From positions 38,543,452-38,607,451 of the forward strand of contig CM059972.1 of NCBI GenBank assembly GCA_030490835.1: a stretch of 64,000 bases of DNA, written 5' to 3'. This document shows positions 23,218-34,951 of this stretch, piece after piece. Origin of the DNA: Annona cherimola. Taxonomy: Eukaryota > Streptophyta > Magnoliopsida > Magnoliales > Annonaceae. The translations under genes were made by a program, and so were the position numbers. The notes beneath the pieces were generated by a model. It saw only the letters and a list, made by a program, of their open reading frames with translations, was not told the DNA's origin and ran no database searches. Every line of letters begins with the position of its first letter. Within the stretch, counting starts at the first letter, position 1.

Positions 23218-24065
23218 CAAGTCGTTCTCCAAGTTGACCTCAAGATCGACTTCAAGAAGCCAAATCTGTCCAGAGTTGAAAATGGGAGAAGAACAAGTGA
23301 AGTCGCAGGCCAAGTCGACTCCACTTGCGACTTGGGAAGACAAGTCGCAAACGAAGTTGACTCCAGCATCGACTTCAGTCGAGAGATTCACTCCAGAGCT
23401 GAATTTGGGATGGAAGAATGCCGAAGTCGTAAACGAAGTCGACTCCAGTTGCGACTTGGGCAAAGTCGCGGACGAAGTCGACCCCAAGTTCGACTTGATG
23501 CTATCAAAGCTCAAAGATGGAGTTTTCAGCTCATTCCCAAGATCAACTTAAGATCTCTCAAGACCAAATCAAGGATACAAGCTCTTTATCAATATCAAGT
23601 TTATCAAGTCCAAGGCAAAGATTCAAGCATGCTCCAAGATGAAGAAATGAAGATCAATATGAATCAAAAGCAAGCAAGGTGCATGAATCTACCATGCAAG
23701 ATTCAAGTTCTTCAAAGATTCACAAGGTTCAAGCTAATCCAAGAAGAAACAAAGTCAAGCTCTTCAAGAATCACAAGATCTAGAAGTATAAGGAGCCATT
23801 CTAGAATGAAAGCAATTAAAGGAAAGAAGCCTAAGCAAAACAAAGCAATCTCCAAAGTCTTCAAGATCATCAAAGCCAACTGACAAGGTGAAGTCGCACC
23901 CGAAGTCGACTTCACCTGCGACTTGGGTCAAGTCGATGCCCAAGTCGACCCGACTTGGAACTTGAAGTTGCGAACAGAAGGCGAAGTCGCACCCGAAGTC
24001 GACTCCATCTGCGACTTGGGCGAAGTCGCATCCGAAGTCGACTCCGCCTGCGACTTGGGTCGCAA
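23218..24065 (+). repeat. COP2 LTR dyad-module arrays
   Basis: About five modules at 23218-23497 and about four at 23889-24065. The clearest pair, 23983-24020 and 24022-24059, are 38 bp units at 39 bp spacing, GAAGTCGCA...GTCGACTCC...TGCGACTTGGG, with 8 bp complementary arms. The intervening 23510-23880 is A/G-rich without modules. The 3' LTR copy spans about 30180-31027. Long reading frames across here are artefacts of the repeat. Confidence 0.85.
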
Positions 24066-24141
24066 CGGTCGGAATTTATTCGAACGTTGGCGCATTTAAT
24101 GCGCGCCACCTACCTTCTAACGTTCGGATTCCCTCCAAAAT

Positions 24142-24149
24142 TATAAAAG
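24142..24149 (+). promoter_or_regulatory. COP2 LTR TATA box
   Basis: TATAAAAG, followed by GCATTCATTGTGGA, about 640 bp before the LTR end. It is repeated at 31104-31111 in the 3' LTR. It is the best TATA match in the LTR and lies just downstream of the module array, so it probably sets the U3/R boundary shortly after. Confidence 0.65.
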
Positions 24150-24784
24150 GCATTCATTGTGGATGAGAGAAGCAGCTGAGAATCATTAAGTGTGCTTAAC
24201 TCCTATATTCAAGAGCTCTAAAGAGATCAAGCCATTCAAAGAGGAAGAACTTTGCTTCAAATTGCAAGAGCTACATTTCTGAATCTTCAAAGCCTACATT
24301 ACGAGTTCTTCTCTGCGCCAAATTGCTTCTACACATCTGTAAAGTGTAGACTCCTTTTATTATTTCTTTGTTTGTATTGAACTTGATTTAGTTTGAGGAA
24401 CTAAGATCAAGTGTAAGCAAAGTAGTGTGTGATTGGAGTGGAACTCGTCACCTACTTGTGCTGTGTTTTGTTGAAGCCACCTAGAGCTGGAATCTAGAAG
24501 AGAGCAGTGACTCTAATTGTATTGAGAGAATACAATAGTGGAACCCAAGTCACAAGGAGTGTGAGCTTGGAAGAGTGGAGTAGGGAGGTTGCCCGAACGA
24601 CTATAAAAATCTTGTGTGCTTGATTTATATTTCTGCTCTCTACCTTATATTGCTTTCCATTTCGTTTCTTCATTAAGGGGACTAGATTAATCCGGGGTAA
24701 AGTTTCTGTTTAAGTTATAAATTTTTAAATACCCAATTCACCCCTCCCCTCTTGGGTAATTGCTATCAACTCGGGACCAACAAG

Positions 24785-24796
24785 TGGTATCAGAGC
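24785..24796 (+). other. COP2 primer binding site (tRNA-iMet)
   Basis: TGGTATCAGAGC two bases after the 5' LTR, identical to the COP1 site. Confidence 0.92.
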
Positions 24797-24830
24797 AGGT
24801 CTTTGAGTTAAACCAAAGAGATCTAATCAC

Positions 24831-26689
24831 ATGGCAACCCAATCCACTTCTGTTCCTGCTTTTGGTGAGGTCCAATTATTTACTAGGCCACCATTGTTCG
24901 ATGGGAACAATTTCGGCTATTGGAATCTTCGAATGAAACAACTCATTATGGCTACCGACATGGATTCTTGGATTGCAATCCAAGATGGTGTAACATTGCT
25001 TATAGATGAAAGAGCTTCCAAGTGGACCGAAGAGGAAGTAAGAACTGTAAAGAGCAATGCTAAAGCTATGAACTCACTATTTTGTGCTCTTACAGCTTCC
25101 GAATATGATAGAGTATCTTCTTGTCTAACCGCTAAAGAAATATGAGATACTCTAACATCGATTTATGAAGGAACCTCTCAAGTCCAAGGGACTAGGAGAA
25201 ATATTTTGATAGGAGAATTGGAAAGCTTTAGAATGCTAGAAACAAAAAATATTTCTGAAATGTTTGCTAGATTTTCTAAGATTACTAACACTTTGAAAGG
25301 TCTTGGAAAGGCTATCTCTGAATCCGAACAGGTCATGAAGATACTAAGAGCTCTACCGGAATCTTGGACTCCAAAGATTACGGCAATTGAAGAAGCCAAA
25401 GACCTAAACACACTAAAGCTAGAAGATCTAATTAGCTCATTAATGTCACATGAGCTAATTAAGAGAAGAAACGAAGACAATCACAAAGGGAAGAAAGCCA
25501 TTGCATTAAAAGCGGCACACAACTCAGAAGAGTCTACCTCCTCGTCTCATAATGATAATGAAGATATTGCACTTCTCACTTGCAAATTCTGAAAATTTGT
25601 GAGAAAAGAAAGGAACTTCAAGGACTTCAAAGAAAGAACACGGAGAGAGAAGAAGAAGGAGTCAACGAAGTGCTACAAATGCGGCGGGATAGGACACATA
25701 CAAGCTCAATGTCCTACACCGGAAGAGTATCAAGAGAGGAAGGAAGGACATGAAGGCAGAAAATACCAAAGGCCAAAGGGAAGAGGCATGTACGTCAATG
25801 AAGAGACTTCATCAACAAGCAGCTCTTCAACCGTCGAATTTGAGGCGACAAATTGTGCAAGAATATGCAGCATGGCGCGGATTGAGCAAGAAGAACATTT
25901 GTTTTGTTTGAACACAACTGAAGTTTTGGAAGAACAAACCATCTCAACAAAATACACGAGCAATGAAGAGGTAACTTCCAAACCTTGCTATTCTCAATCA
26001 AGTTATTCTTCTTTTCAGAATGCCTCAAATGTGCTGAGTTAGAAGAACTACAAATTGCTTATGATTCATTATATGAGGAAATCAAAAAGCTAGGAAACAA
26101 GTTGTCATTGAAGAGACAACATTGTAACTTCGTTATTATTGAAAATGGAAAACTAGCTGAAAAATCAACAAAACTGAAAGAAGAAAATGAATCATTGATA
26201 AAAGAGATAGAAAAATTGAAAAAGGAGAACAAATCATTAAATGAATCATTAGCAAAGTTCTCTAATCCTGGAGAAAATGTAAAGATGTTTCTGAACATGA
26301 CTGCTCAAACAAATAAAAGAGGCCTTGGATATTATACTTTTGAGCAAAAAGAAAGTGGCAAATCGAATGTGCTAATATTTGGGAAATATCAAACCAAAAC
26401 TGCACCTATATTCAAGCCACAAAGGAAAAATGTTATGTGGACTAGAAGGCCAACATTTGAACCGAAATATACTTGGAGGCCTACTCCTAGATTACCAATG
26501 GCTTGCAATTTCTGCAACAAAATGGGTCATAAAGCCTATAAATGCAACTTTAAGAAACTATATGACCATGGTGCAAAATTAGTTTGGGTTCCAAGAAACA
26601 CAAGATTTGGGCTTTCTAAGTTAGAGCAACAAAGTTTGAATCATATCACTAACCCAAATGGACCCATAAAATGGGTACCAAAGAGATAA
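24831..26689 (+). pseudogene. COP2 gag
   Basis: The ATG at 24831 (MATQSTSVPAFGEVQLF) is the first after the PBS. Order: LFDGNNFGYWNLRMKQL, gag core (ASKWTEEEVRTVKSNA, EMFARFSKITNTL, ILRALPESWTPKI, LEDLISSLMSHEL), a Lys/Arg stretch, zinc knuckle CYKCGGIGHIQAQC (about 25670-25712), a Ser/Glu linker, a coiled coil (about 26040-26260) and a second CCHC knuckle CNFCNKMGHKAYKC (about 26503-26545), ending KWVPKR at 26689. Breaks: TGA at 25143-25145 where a Trp is expected, a stop after LLTCKF at 25590, and a one-base shift near 26015 just before the coiled coil. Gag builds the virus-like particle. Confidence 0.9.
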
Positions 26690-26711
26690 GATTTACTTGT
26701 TTATTTTTTAG
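26675..26711 (+). other. COP2 gag-pol junction with acceptor-like TTTTTTTAG
   Basis: Gag ends at 26689. The pol frame is open only from 26712, directly after a TAG that closes a T-rich tract. The segment GTACC...TAG is 37 nt and parallels the 40 nt segment in COP1, with the same frame offset. Unusual splicing, frameshifting or inherited damage are all possible. Confidence 0.35.
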
Positions 26712-29700
26712 ATTTGTTTCAAGGCAAAGGCAAATAATGTATGGTTCATGGACAACGGTTGTTCAAGGCATATGACCGGAGAAAGAAGTTTATTTCATAA
26801 ACTTAAGCCTTGCAACGACGGAACGGTTGCCTTTAGTAATAATAAGAAAGGTAAAATTAAAGGTAAAGTAAACATTTATAGTATTTCAAATGCATGCATG
26901 GAAGATGTTTTGTTTGTTGAAGGACTCAAGCATAACCTAATGAGAATTAGTCAATTATGTGACAAAGGATACAAGGTTGTGTTTGAATCATCTATATGTA
27001 ATGTATTTGATGGAGAACATATCATGTTTAGTGGAAAAAGACATGGAAATGTATATTTGGTTTCACTTGATGAATTAGATGGTCAATGTCTAATGGCCAT
27101 TGATAATGATCCATGGGTTTGGCATAAAAGGCTTGGACATATAAACATGAGAAATATAAAGACCCTATGGAAGAAGAGTTTGGTAGAAGGCTTGCCAAAG
27201 CTGAAATATGATAAAGACAAAATTTGCAAGGCATGTCAATTATCTAAACAACCTAAGATGCCTTTCTCTACCAAAAAGGAAATATCCACCACTAGGCCAC
27301 TTGAATTGCTACACATGGATCTATATGGGCCATCCGATATTTTAACCATTGGTGGAAAGAAATATGTATTTGTTATTGTTGATGATTTTTCAAGATTCAC
27401 ATGGATAATTCTCTTAGCTGGCAAAGATGAAGCCTTCCCTATGTTTTCAGCTTTTGTAAATTTGGTGCAAAATAAAAAACAAAGTACTATTATGACTATA
27501 AGAAGTGATCATGGTGGTGAATTTGAAAACAAACGATTCATAGAGTTATGTAATGAAAAAGGAATTCATCACACATTTTCTGCACCAAGAACTCCACAAC
27601 AAAATGGAGTAGTTGAAAGGAAAAACAGAACTATACAAGAGATGGCTAGAACAATGCTAAATGAGAGCAAATTATCCAAGAAATTTTGGGGTGAAGCTGT
27701 AAGTATAGCTTGTCATGTTTTGAATCGAGTTACCATTAGAGCAATCTTGAAAAAGACCCCATATGAGCTATGGAAAGGAAGAAAACCAAATATCTCTTAT
27801 TTTCATGCTTTTGGATGCACATGCTATGTTTTGAACAATGGAAAAACCAACTTGGGAAAACTAGATGCTAAAAGTGATGAGGCAATATTCCTTGGGTACT
27901 CATCAAATAGCAAAGCATATAGAGTATTCAATAAACGAAACCAAGTGGTAGAAGAGTCCATACATGTTGTTTTTGATGAAACTAACCCATGCTTCAAAAG
28001 AAAAGATTATTTAAGCGATGCAGATGATATAGTAAGCAATCTTGAAAAATTGCATGTGGAAAAGCTAGAAGATTCCATGGAGGAAAGGGTAAGTGAAGGT
28101 AATAATTCCTACAAACCTCCAACAGATTTGAAATTCAAACATGCTCATCCAATTGAACAAGTTATAGGGAATGTGTATGAAGGTGTAAAAACTAGAAGGT
28201 CAAAACAAAACATTTGTGGACAATACGCCTTTGTATCTAAAATTGAACCATCCACTATTGATCAAGCTCTTGATGATGAAAACTGGATTATAGCAATGCA
28301 AGAAGAGCTAAATCAATTTGAAAGAAACCAAGTTTGACACCTTGTTCCTAGACCAAACGATTGTACTGTTATTGGCACCAAATGGGTCTTTAGGAACAAA
28401 TTAGATGAAAGTGGACTTGTAGTGAGAAACAAAGCTAGACTTGTGGCAAAAGGATACTCACAAGAAGAAGGAATAGATTTTGAGGAATCCTATGCCCCGG
28501 TTGCTAGATTAGAGGCAATTCGCATCTTACTAGCTTTTGCATCTCACATGAACTTTAAATTGTTTCAAATGGATGTTAAAAGTGCATTTCTGAATGGATA
28601 TATAAATGAAGAGGTGTATGTTGAACAACCACCTGGATTTGAGGAAAAAGAGCAATCTAAATTTGTGTACAAGTTAACCAAAGCATTATATGGACTAAAA
28701 CAAGCTCCAAGGGCCTGGTATGATAGACTAAGCAAATTTCTGATTGATCATGATTTTTAAAAAGGAAAGGTAGATACCACTTTGTTTATCAAGTATAAAG
28801 AAAAGGATATATTGATCATTCAAATTTATGTTGATGATATCATTTTCGGTGCTACTAATGAGATTCTTTGTCAAGAATTTTCTGAGCTTATGCAGAAAGA
28901 ATTTGAAATGAGCATGATGGAAGAACTAAACTTCTTCCTTGGACTGCAAATCAAGCAATTAAATGAAGGAATCTTCATTAACCAGTCCAAGTATATCAAA
29001 GAAATGCTGAAGAAGTTTGGCATGGAAAATAGCAAAGGAGCAAACACGCCAATGAGCTCAACAATCAAAATCGACAAAGATGAAAAAGGAAAAATAGTTG
29101 ATTTAAAATTGTATAGAAGCATGATAGGTTCTTTGTTGTATTTAACTGCTTATAGGCCTGATATATTGTTTAGTGTGTGTATGTGCTCTAGATTTCAATC
29201 ATGTCCAAAAGAATCACACTTGGTAGCTGTGAAAAGAATTTTTAGATACCTAGTTGACACTACCAATATAGGACTTTAGTATCCAAAGGGCTCTAATTTT
29301 GATCTAATCGGCTCCTCGGATGCGGATTTTGCCGGTTACAAAGTAGATAGAAAAAGCACTAGTGGAACATGTCAATTTCTTGGGAACATGTTGGTTTCAT
29401 GGTTTTCAAGAAAACAAACTAGTGTTGCTCTATCTACGGCGGAAGCCGAATACATTACCGCCGGGAGCTGTTGTGCCCAATTACTTTGGATGAAACAGCA
29501 ACTTAGAGACTATGACATGGATTTTAAAGATATACCTATTAGATGTGACAATACTAGTGCTATATGTTTAACTAAAAATCCAGTATTGCATTCTAGGACC
29601 AAACATATAGATCTTAGACACCATTTTATTAGAGAACATGTAGAAAATCATGACATATGTTTGGTGTATGTAAGAACAGAAGATCAAATCGCAGATATAT

Positions 29701-29771
29701 TCACAAAGCCCCTAGCAAGAGAAGCATTTTATAAAATTAGAAATGACATGGGAATGATTGATTTAACCTAG
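26712..29771 (+). pseudogene. COP2 pol (protease, integrase, RT, RNase H)
   Basis: One frame throughout. Protease motif FMDNGCSRHMTGE (26745 on): the usual D-S/T-G triad reads D-N-G. Integrase: HKRLGHINM...CKACQLSKQ, LHMDLYGPSDI, IRSDHGGEFENKRF, PQQNGVVERKNRTIQEMA. A TGA at 28335-28337 follows NQV between integrase and [50 protein letters not shown] (YVDD near 28830). TAA at 28758 replaces a Gln codon of COP1. RNase H: TAG near 29277, then [29 protein letters not shown] and the DIFTKPLAREAFYKIRND tail. It is otherwise complete, the best preserved pol in the window. Confidence 0.94.
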
Positions 29772-30043
29772 CACAAACTAAGGGGGAGCACCTGTTTTAG
29801 GGGGAGCACACCCACCTATCTCTTTCTTTACCCTCTAACTTTTTGATATATTGACAAAAAGGGGGAGAAGAGTAGGATTTGAGGGGGAGAAGAGTAGGAT
29901 ATGTTTGGAGAGAAGAGCAGGATATGTTTTGCATGAGCATGAGAATGATAAAATTTTACAATACAAAATGAGCATGTTATCTTTTAAGAAATTGAAAGGT
30001 ATACACTCAAATCGGTTTTGTCAATCATCAAAAAGGGGGAGAT
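29772..30043 (+). other. COP2 3' noncoding region with repeated polypurine tracts
   Basis: Four G-rich tracts: CTAAGGGGGAGCACC and TTAGGGGGAGCACA just after pol, GACAAAAAGGGGGAGAAG near 29850, and the LTR-proximal AAAAAGGGGGAGAT (30031-30043). The last abuts the 3' LTR and is the expected plus-strand primer. No coding signal. Confidence 0.75.
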
Positions 30044-31744
30044 TGTTGGAAATATGTGGAAAACTAGCTAAATCTATGTTTTGATGATTAACAAATCAAT
30101 TTGAGTAAGTCTTGGCTACTAACATGTTTGTGAAAATGTTTAAGGCATATACATTTGAAGAAAATAAAGCATGGAAGGCCAAGTCGTTCTCCAAGTCGAC
30201 CTCAAGATCGACTTCAAGAAGCCAAATCTGTCCAGAGTTGAAAATGGGAGAAGAACAAGTGAAGTCGCAGGCCAAGTCGACTCCACTTGCGACCTGGGAA
30301 GCCAAGTCGCAAACGAAGTTGACTCCAGCATCGACTTCAGTCGGGAGATTCACTCTAGAGCTGTATTTGGGATGGAAGAATGCCGAAGTCACAAACGAAG
30401 TCGACTCCAGTTGCGACTTGGGCAAAGTCGCGGACGAAGTCGACCCCAAGTTCGACTTGATGCTATCAAAGCTCAAAGAAGGAGTTTTCAGCTCATTCCC
30501 AAGATCAACTTAAGATCTCTCAAGACCAAATCAAGGATACAAGCTCTTTATCAATATCAAGTTTATCAAGTCCAAGGCAAAGATTCAAGCATGCTCCAAG
30601 ATGAAGAAATGAAGATCAATATGACTCAAAAGCAAGAAAGGTGCATGAATCTACCTTGCAAGATTCAAGTTCTTCAAAGATTCACAAGGTTCAAGCTAAT
30701 CCAAGAAGAAACAAAGTCAAGCTCTTCAAGAATCACAAGATCTACAAGTATAAGGAGCCATTCTAGAATGAAAGTAATTAAAGAAAAGAAGCCTAAACAA
30801 AACAAAGCAATCTCCAAAGTCTTCAAGATCATCAAAGCCAACTGACAAGGTGAAGTCACACCCGAAGTCGACTTCACCTGCGACTTGGGTCAAGTCGATG
30901 CCCAAGTGGACCCGACCTGGAACTTGAAGTTGCGAACAGAAGGCGAAGTCGCACCCGAAGTCGACTCCATCTGCGACTTGGGCGAAGTCGCATCTGAAGT
31001 CGACTCCGCCTGCGACTTGGGTCGCAACGGTCGGAATTTATTCGAACGTTGGCGCATTTAATGCGCGCCACCTACCTTCTAACGTTCGGATTCCCTCCAA
31101 AATTATAAAAGGCATTCATTGTGGACGAGGGAAGCAGCTAAGAATCATTAAGTGTGCTTAACTCCTATATTCAAGAGCTCTAAAGAGATCAAGCCATTCA
31201 AAGAGGAAGAACTTTGCTTCAAATTGCAAGAGCTACATTTTTGAATCTTCAAAGCCTACATTACGAGTTCTTCTCCGCGCCAAATTGCTTCTACACATCT
31301 GTAAAGTGTAGACTCCTTTTATTATTTCTTTGTTTGTATTGAACTTGATTTAGTTTGAGGAACTAAGATCAAGTGTAAGCAAAGTAGTGTGTGATTGGAG
31401 TGGAACTCGTCACCTACTTGTGCTGTGTTTTGTTGAAGCCCCCTAGAGCTAGAATCTAGAAGAGAGCAGTGGCTCTAATTGTATTGAGAGAATACAATAG
31501 TAGAACCCAAGTCACAAGGAGTGTGAGCTTGGAAGAGTGGAGTAGGGAGGTTGCCCGAACGACTATAAAAATCTTGTGTGCTTGATTTATATTTCTTCTC
31601 TCTACCTTATATTGCTTTCCATTTCGTTTCTTCATTAAGGGGACTAGATTAATCCGGGGTAAAGTTTCTGTTTAAGTTATAAATTTTTAAATACCCAATT
31701 CACCCCTCCCCTCTTGGGTAATTGCCATTAACTCGAGACCAATA
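30044..31744 (+). repeat. COP2 3' LTR (1701 bp)
   Basis: Same length as the 5' LTR and highly similar, with scattered substitutions such as TTGACC/TCGACC in a module and the terminal CCAACA changed to CCAATA. Confidence 0.95.
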
Positions 31745-34700
31745 ATATCCTGTACACATGAACTTTTCATAAATCCATCTTTTACATGCTAGCATGATTT
31801 TCAATCATAAACATTAAATCACATCATTTTCCATAACAGTTATAAAAGAACATTTCATAATCATTTCATTTGAAATAAACATCATTTCAAACACCATTTA
31901 GTAAAGGGATGGCCATCCTTAAATTCATTAGAAGTAATTTCATCAAACAAGTTAGAATATAAATTGCATTATGGAAACAGTTTAGGAAAGCAAAAATCAT
32001 TTAGAAAATTTGCTTGCTTACCTGAACTTCTTAGCTTTCCTCTGCTACTTTCTCTTTGCCCTTGCCTACATAAAAATGGTATTAATTTTTTCATACTTTT
32101 CCTTTTCTTATATTTTGCTTAGTTTTCCAACCCATTCCATAAACACACATTTATTTTACTTCATAATTCATCATACACATATATGGCTTAATTTGTACAT
32201 ATTAGCACCGTTTTCACACATTTGGCCATCATACATCGTAGCACATACATATAACATGCACATAACCCTGAAATTAGGGTATTCATTCCAATAGCATAAA
32301 AATTCATTCCATATGCATCATTCATAGCTTTATTAAGCTTACTTTGCAATCTTTTCCCATTTTTTCCAAAAATACACATACGGGTGTTTCTTCTATGTAC
32401 ATAGCATTGCCTTAGCTTCATAATTCAAATCCAAAATTTTAGATTAATAACATATCATTTCAAACAGATCCATAAACATGGAATTCATCTCATTTTCATG
32501 CATTTATGCATAAAATAATTTTTCATAAGTCATTCATCTCCCGTTTACCATTATTCCTTCATATAAGCTCGTTTAACACTTAAACATAATGCATTTCTTA
32601 AAATTTCTTAACTCTGAAATTTAACCTATTTTCCAGAGGGTTAATTACCCTTTAATACCACTTTCCTTAAGGTATTTTCATGGGGTTTAAAATTCATTCT
32701 TCATAGGTTCTCATAACAGCAAGTTTGGAACCCGTTTTCCACCCGTTTAACGTGTCTTTTGACACATCACTATGGGCAGCCCTAAAATTCCGAATTTTCC
32801 AGAAATTAAATCCATTTTCTCAGCCCATTTTCTAGGGTTTAACATATATTTAATATTCATTCATTTCCATTTCTCAAAACAGCGGGTAATCCACACGTTT
32901 TGAGACCCGTTTTCACTCCATACATGAATTACTTCAAAAATTCCTAAAAATCGGATTTAGGGTTTATTTATCCCAAATATTTTGGACATCCATCATACCT
33001 TAATTTAGGGTATTTTACCCTACATAGCATGCATTTAACATGTAAGTTCATTTCCATATCATTTTCAACCCAAAAATTAAAAATTTAGGTCAAAATTCAT
33101 ACTTAGCATTCCATAACTTCAAAATCTCATTACTTAAGCATAAACCCTCATGTATTTGGCATACATATATGATTCATAGCTTAATAAAAATATAAATTCA
33201 ACACAGAAACTTATCTTGAAGATTTAGAATCAAACAACTTGGATTTTTCATCCCTTATGCATACTTAACTCCATTTCCATGAACTTAACTTTGAAAATTC
33301 ATGCTTAATAATACCCAATCCATACTCATGCAAAGGCATGTTAAAACATCAATTTACAGATTCTTTAAGCATGCTTTTCATTTCCAAGCTTTGAGTTTAA
33401 AAACTCAAGTTACACAACCCAAAATCATCACATACTTACTTGGATTTGTAGTAAATCAACTTCTAATCTTTTGAGATGATTTCTTCTTCAATTTCTCCTT
33501 CTTTTTTCCTTGGTTTTCTCCTCTAGTTTTCTGGGAAATTTTATGAAGTGCAGCTGGTTCCCTTGGCACGTTTTCAGCACTTAGAATATTTTCGACATCT
33601 TCATTTCATTTCAACGTGCAATGCTATACATGTTGCTGGAATTTCCAGCAGTGGGGCCCACTTTATGCTGCAATTCCACACTCATTCAATGCTCCTCTAT
33701 CTACCTTATGAGGTGGATAAATATGGACCAAGTAAAATTACAATTTTTACTTTTTACAAAATTACAAAATCTACATCAAAAACACATCAAAGCTGTCCAT
33801 GGTTTGCACGTCCATTTGCTGCTGACTTTTTCAGCAGTTTTGCAATTTTTAAAATTAGCAAGATATGGGTAATTCATACTCCTAATTACCCTTTAATTCC
33901 TCCATAAATTTGGCATTAATAAAAATTAAGAAAATATAGCTAAAACTGCCATTTTTCTGCACATGATTTTACCCACACTTCATTCTACGGTTTCAGCAGT
34001 ATATATCACCTTTTTTGCATTTTTTAATTGCTGAAACCTTCCATTATTGGTTGCACAATTCATGTACTTCCATCTCAGCAACATGTGACATTTTTTTAAA
34101 AATCAAAAACTCAAATTGGGCAGCCCCTTTGCCCTTGATCGTCCATGCATTGCCACCTCCTCCATGACTTGGAAATTCCATCATAACATGCAATAAATGG
34201 TTAGATAATTCATGAGATTTTGCAATTTATTTAAATACATAAATCCCATCCAAAATCCCTGCAATGGACACCTCACCCTACCTTTTGTCTCAAGCACTCA
34301 AGTATGGTACTCCCTCATAAATGCTTTGGTGCTTTTGAGGTGCATGGGTCAAACTTGCCTACCTTTTTCATTGCAGGAACTTTCCCAATATTTCACGCAT
34401 AATCCAATCCATTCAAATTAATTATCTCACCATTTCATTCAACCTTTTCAAATTTCAACTCAATCCGAGTTTTCTAGCTCCCAATATAGCCGTTTAAAGT
34501 TGACGGTTGAAATGAACTTAGACTTAAAAATTGAAAATTCTCATTTCAGCAAGAATTTTCATAATATTTTTCTTCCATAATACCAAGCCTAATATTAATA
34601 AGTTTTGTTCCAAATTTCACTTGAATCCGCCTTTTAGGCGTTGAGTTATGAATTTTCCAATATTTTCCTTCACACTTAACAATTTCCATCTTTATTTCCA

Positions 34701-34951
34701 TAATTCATTTTAAATCATGGAAAATGATTTTTCATGCCATAATTGCACATTTAAATCATAAATAATTCATTTTAAACCCATGGCCTCATTTAGGCTCAAA
34801 ATCATTAATCACATCATTAATGCTAATCCATAACCCTAATTGCCATAATTAGCAACAATCATAAAATGCCTTCATAATTCCATAATTCATAAATAATCAT
34901 CTAATACATGTTCAATGCATACATATGGCCTACTTGGGTTAGGGTTTCACA
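31745..34951 (-). repeat. CHR-C 5' LTR, right part (after COP2)
   Basis: It resumes with the TSD ATATC then CTGTACACATGAAC, matching 12796 onward in the left LTR, and ends TTTCACA at 34951. It includes a ~96 bp segment (about 32346-32441) absent from the left LTR. Confidence 0.92.

Larger units (their letters stand above)
23082..24782 (+). repeat. COP2 5' LTR (1701 bp)
   Basis: TGTTGGAAATATG to GGGACCAACA, a direct repeat of 30044-31744. It contains two dyad-module clusters, a TATA box at 24142 and a palindrome-rich stretch just upstream of it (GGCGCATTTAATGCGCGCC). Confidence 0.95.
23082..31744 (+). mobile_element. COP2: SIRE/Maximus-type Ty1/copia element without accessory ORF
   Basis: Complete element of 8663 bp with equal-length 1701 bp LTRs, TSD ATATC (23077-23081 and 31745-31749), tRNA-iMet PBS, gag, pol and PPT. 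It is the innermost and probably youngest member of the nest, since it interrupts CHR-C. Its LTRs differ by scattered substitutions but no net indel. The proteins are close to COP1, and the LTRs share the dyad modules but are otherwise diverged. It lacks the COP1 accessory ORF cassette. Only a few stops and one clear frameshift disrupt it. Confidence 0.95.
12000..34951 (-). mobile_element. CHR-C: long-LTR chromovirus (Tekay/Del-like Ty3/gypsy)
   Basis: Minus-strand element with LTRs starting TGTGAAACCC and ending GGGGCGYCACA, inserted in the COP1 3' LTR. The TSD is GCAAA (11995-11999) versus ACAAA (34952-34956). The COP1 5' LTR shows ACAAA is the original, so one copy mutated. Order: 5' LTR (right), tRNA-iMet PBS, leader ORF, gag, protease, RT, RNase H, integrase, chromodomain, PPT, 3' LTR (left). 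It is about 14.3 kb without COP2. The C-terminal chromodomain and LTRs of nearly 4 kb point to the Tekay/Del clade. The reading frames carry about five stops and two frame changes. Confidence 0.92.

Noticed and set aside
23209..23883. 224-codon plus-strand frame (and its twin at 30171-30845)
   Set aside because: It lies wholly inside the COP2 LTRs and is produced by the periodic repeat modules and A/G-rich sequence. Equal-length frames in other phases and on the other strand exist over the same arrays.
23983..24060. Regularly spaced repeats resembling a CRISPR array
   Set aside because: Units are degenerate, abut one another without unique spacers, and sit in a plant retrotransposon LTR.
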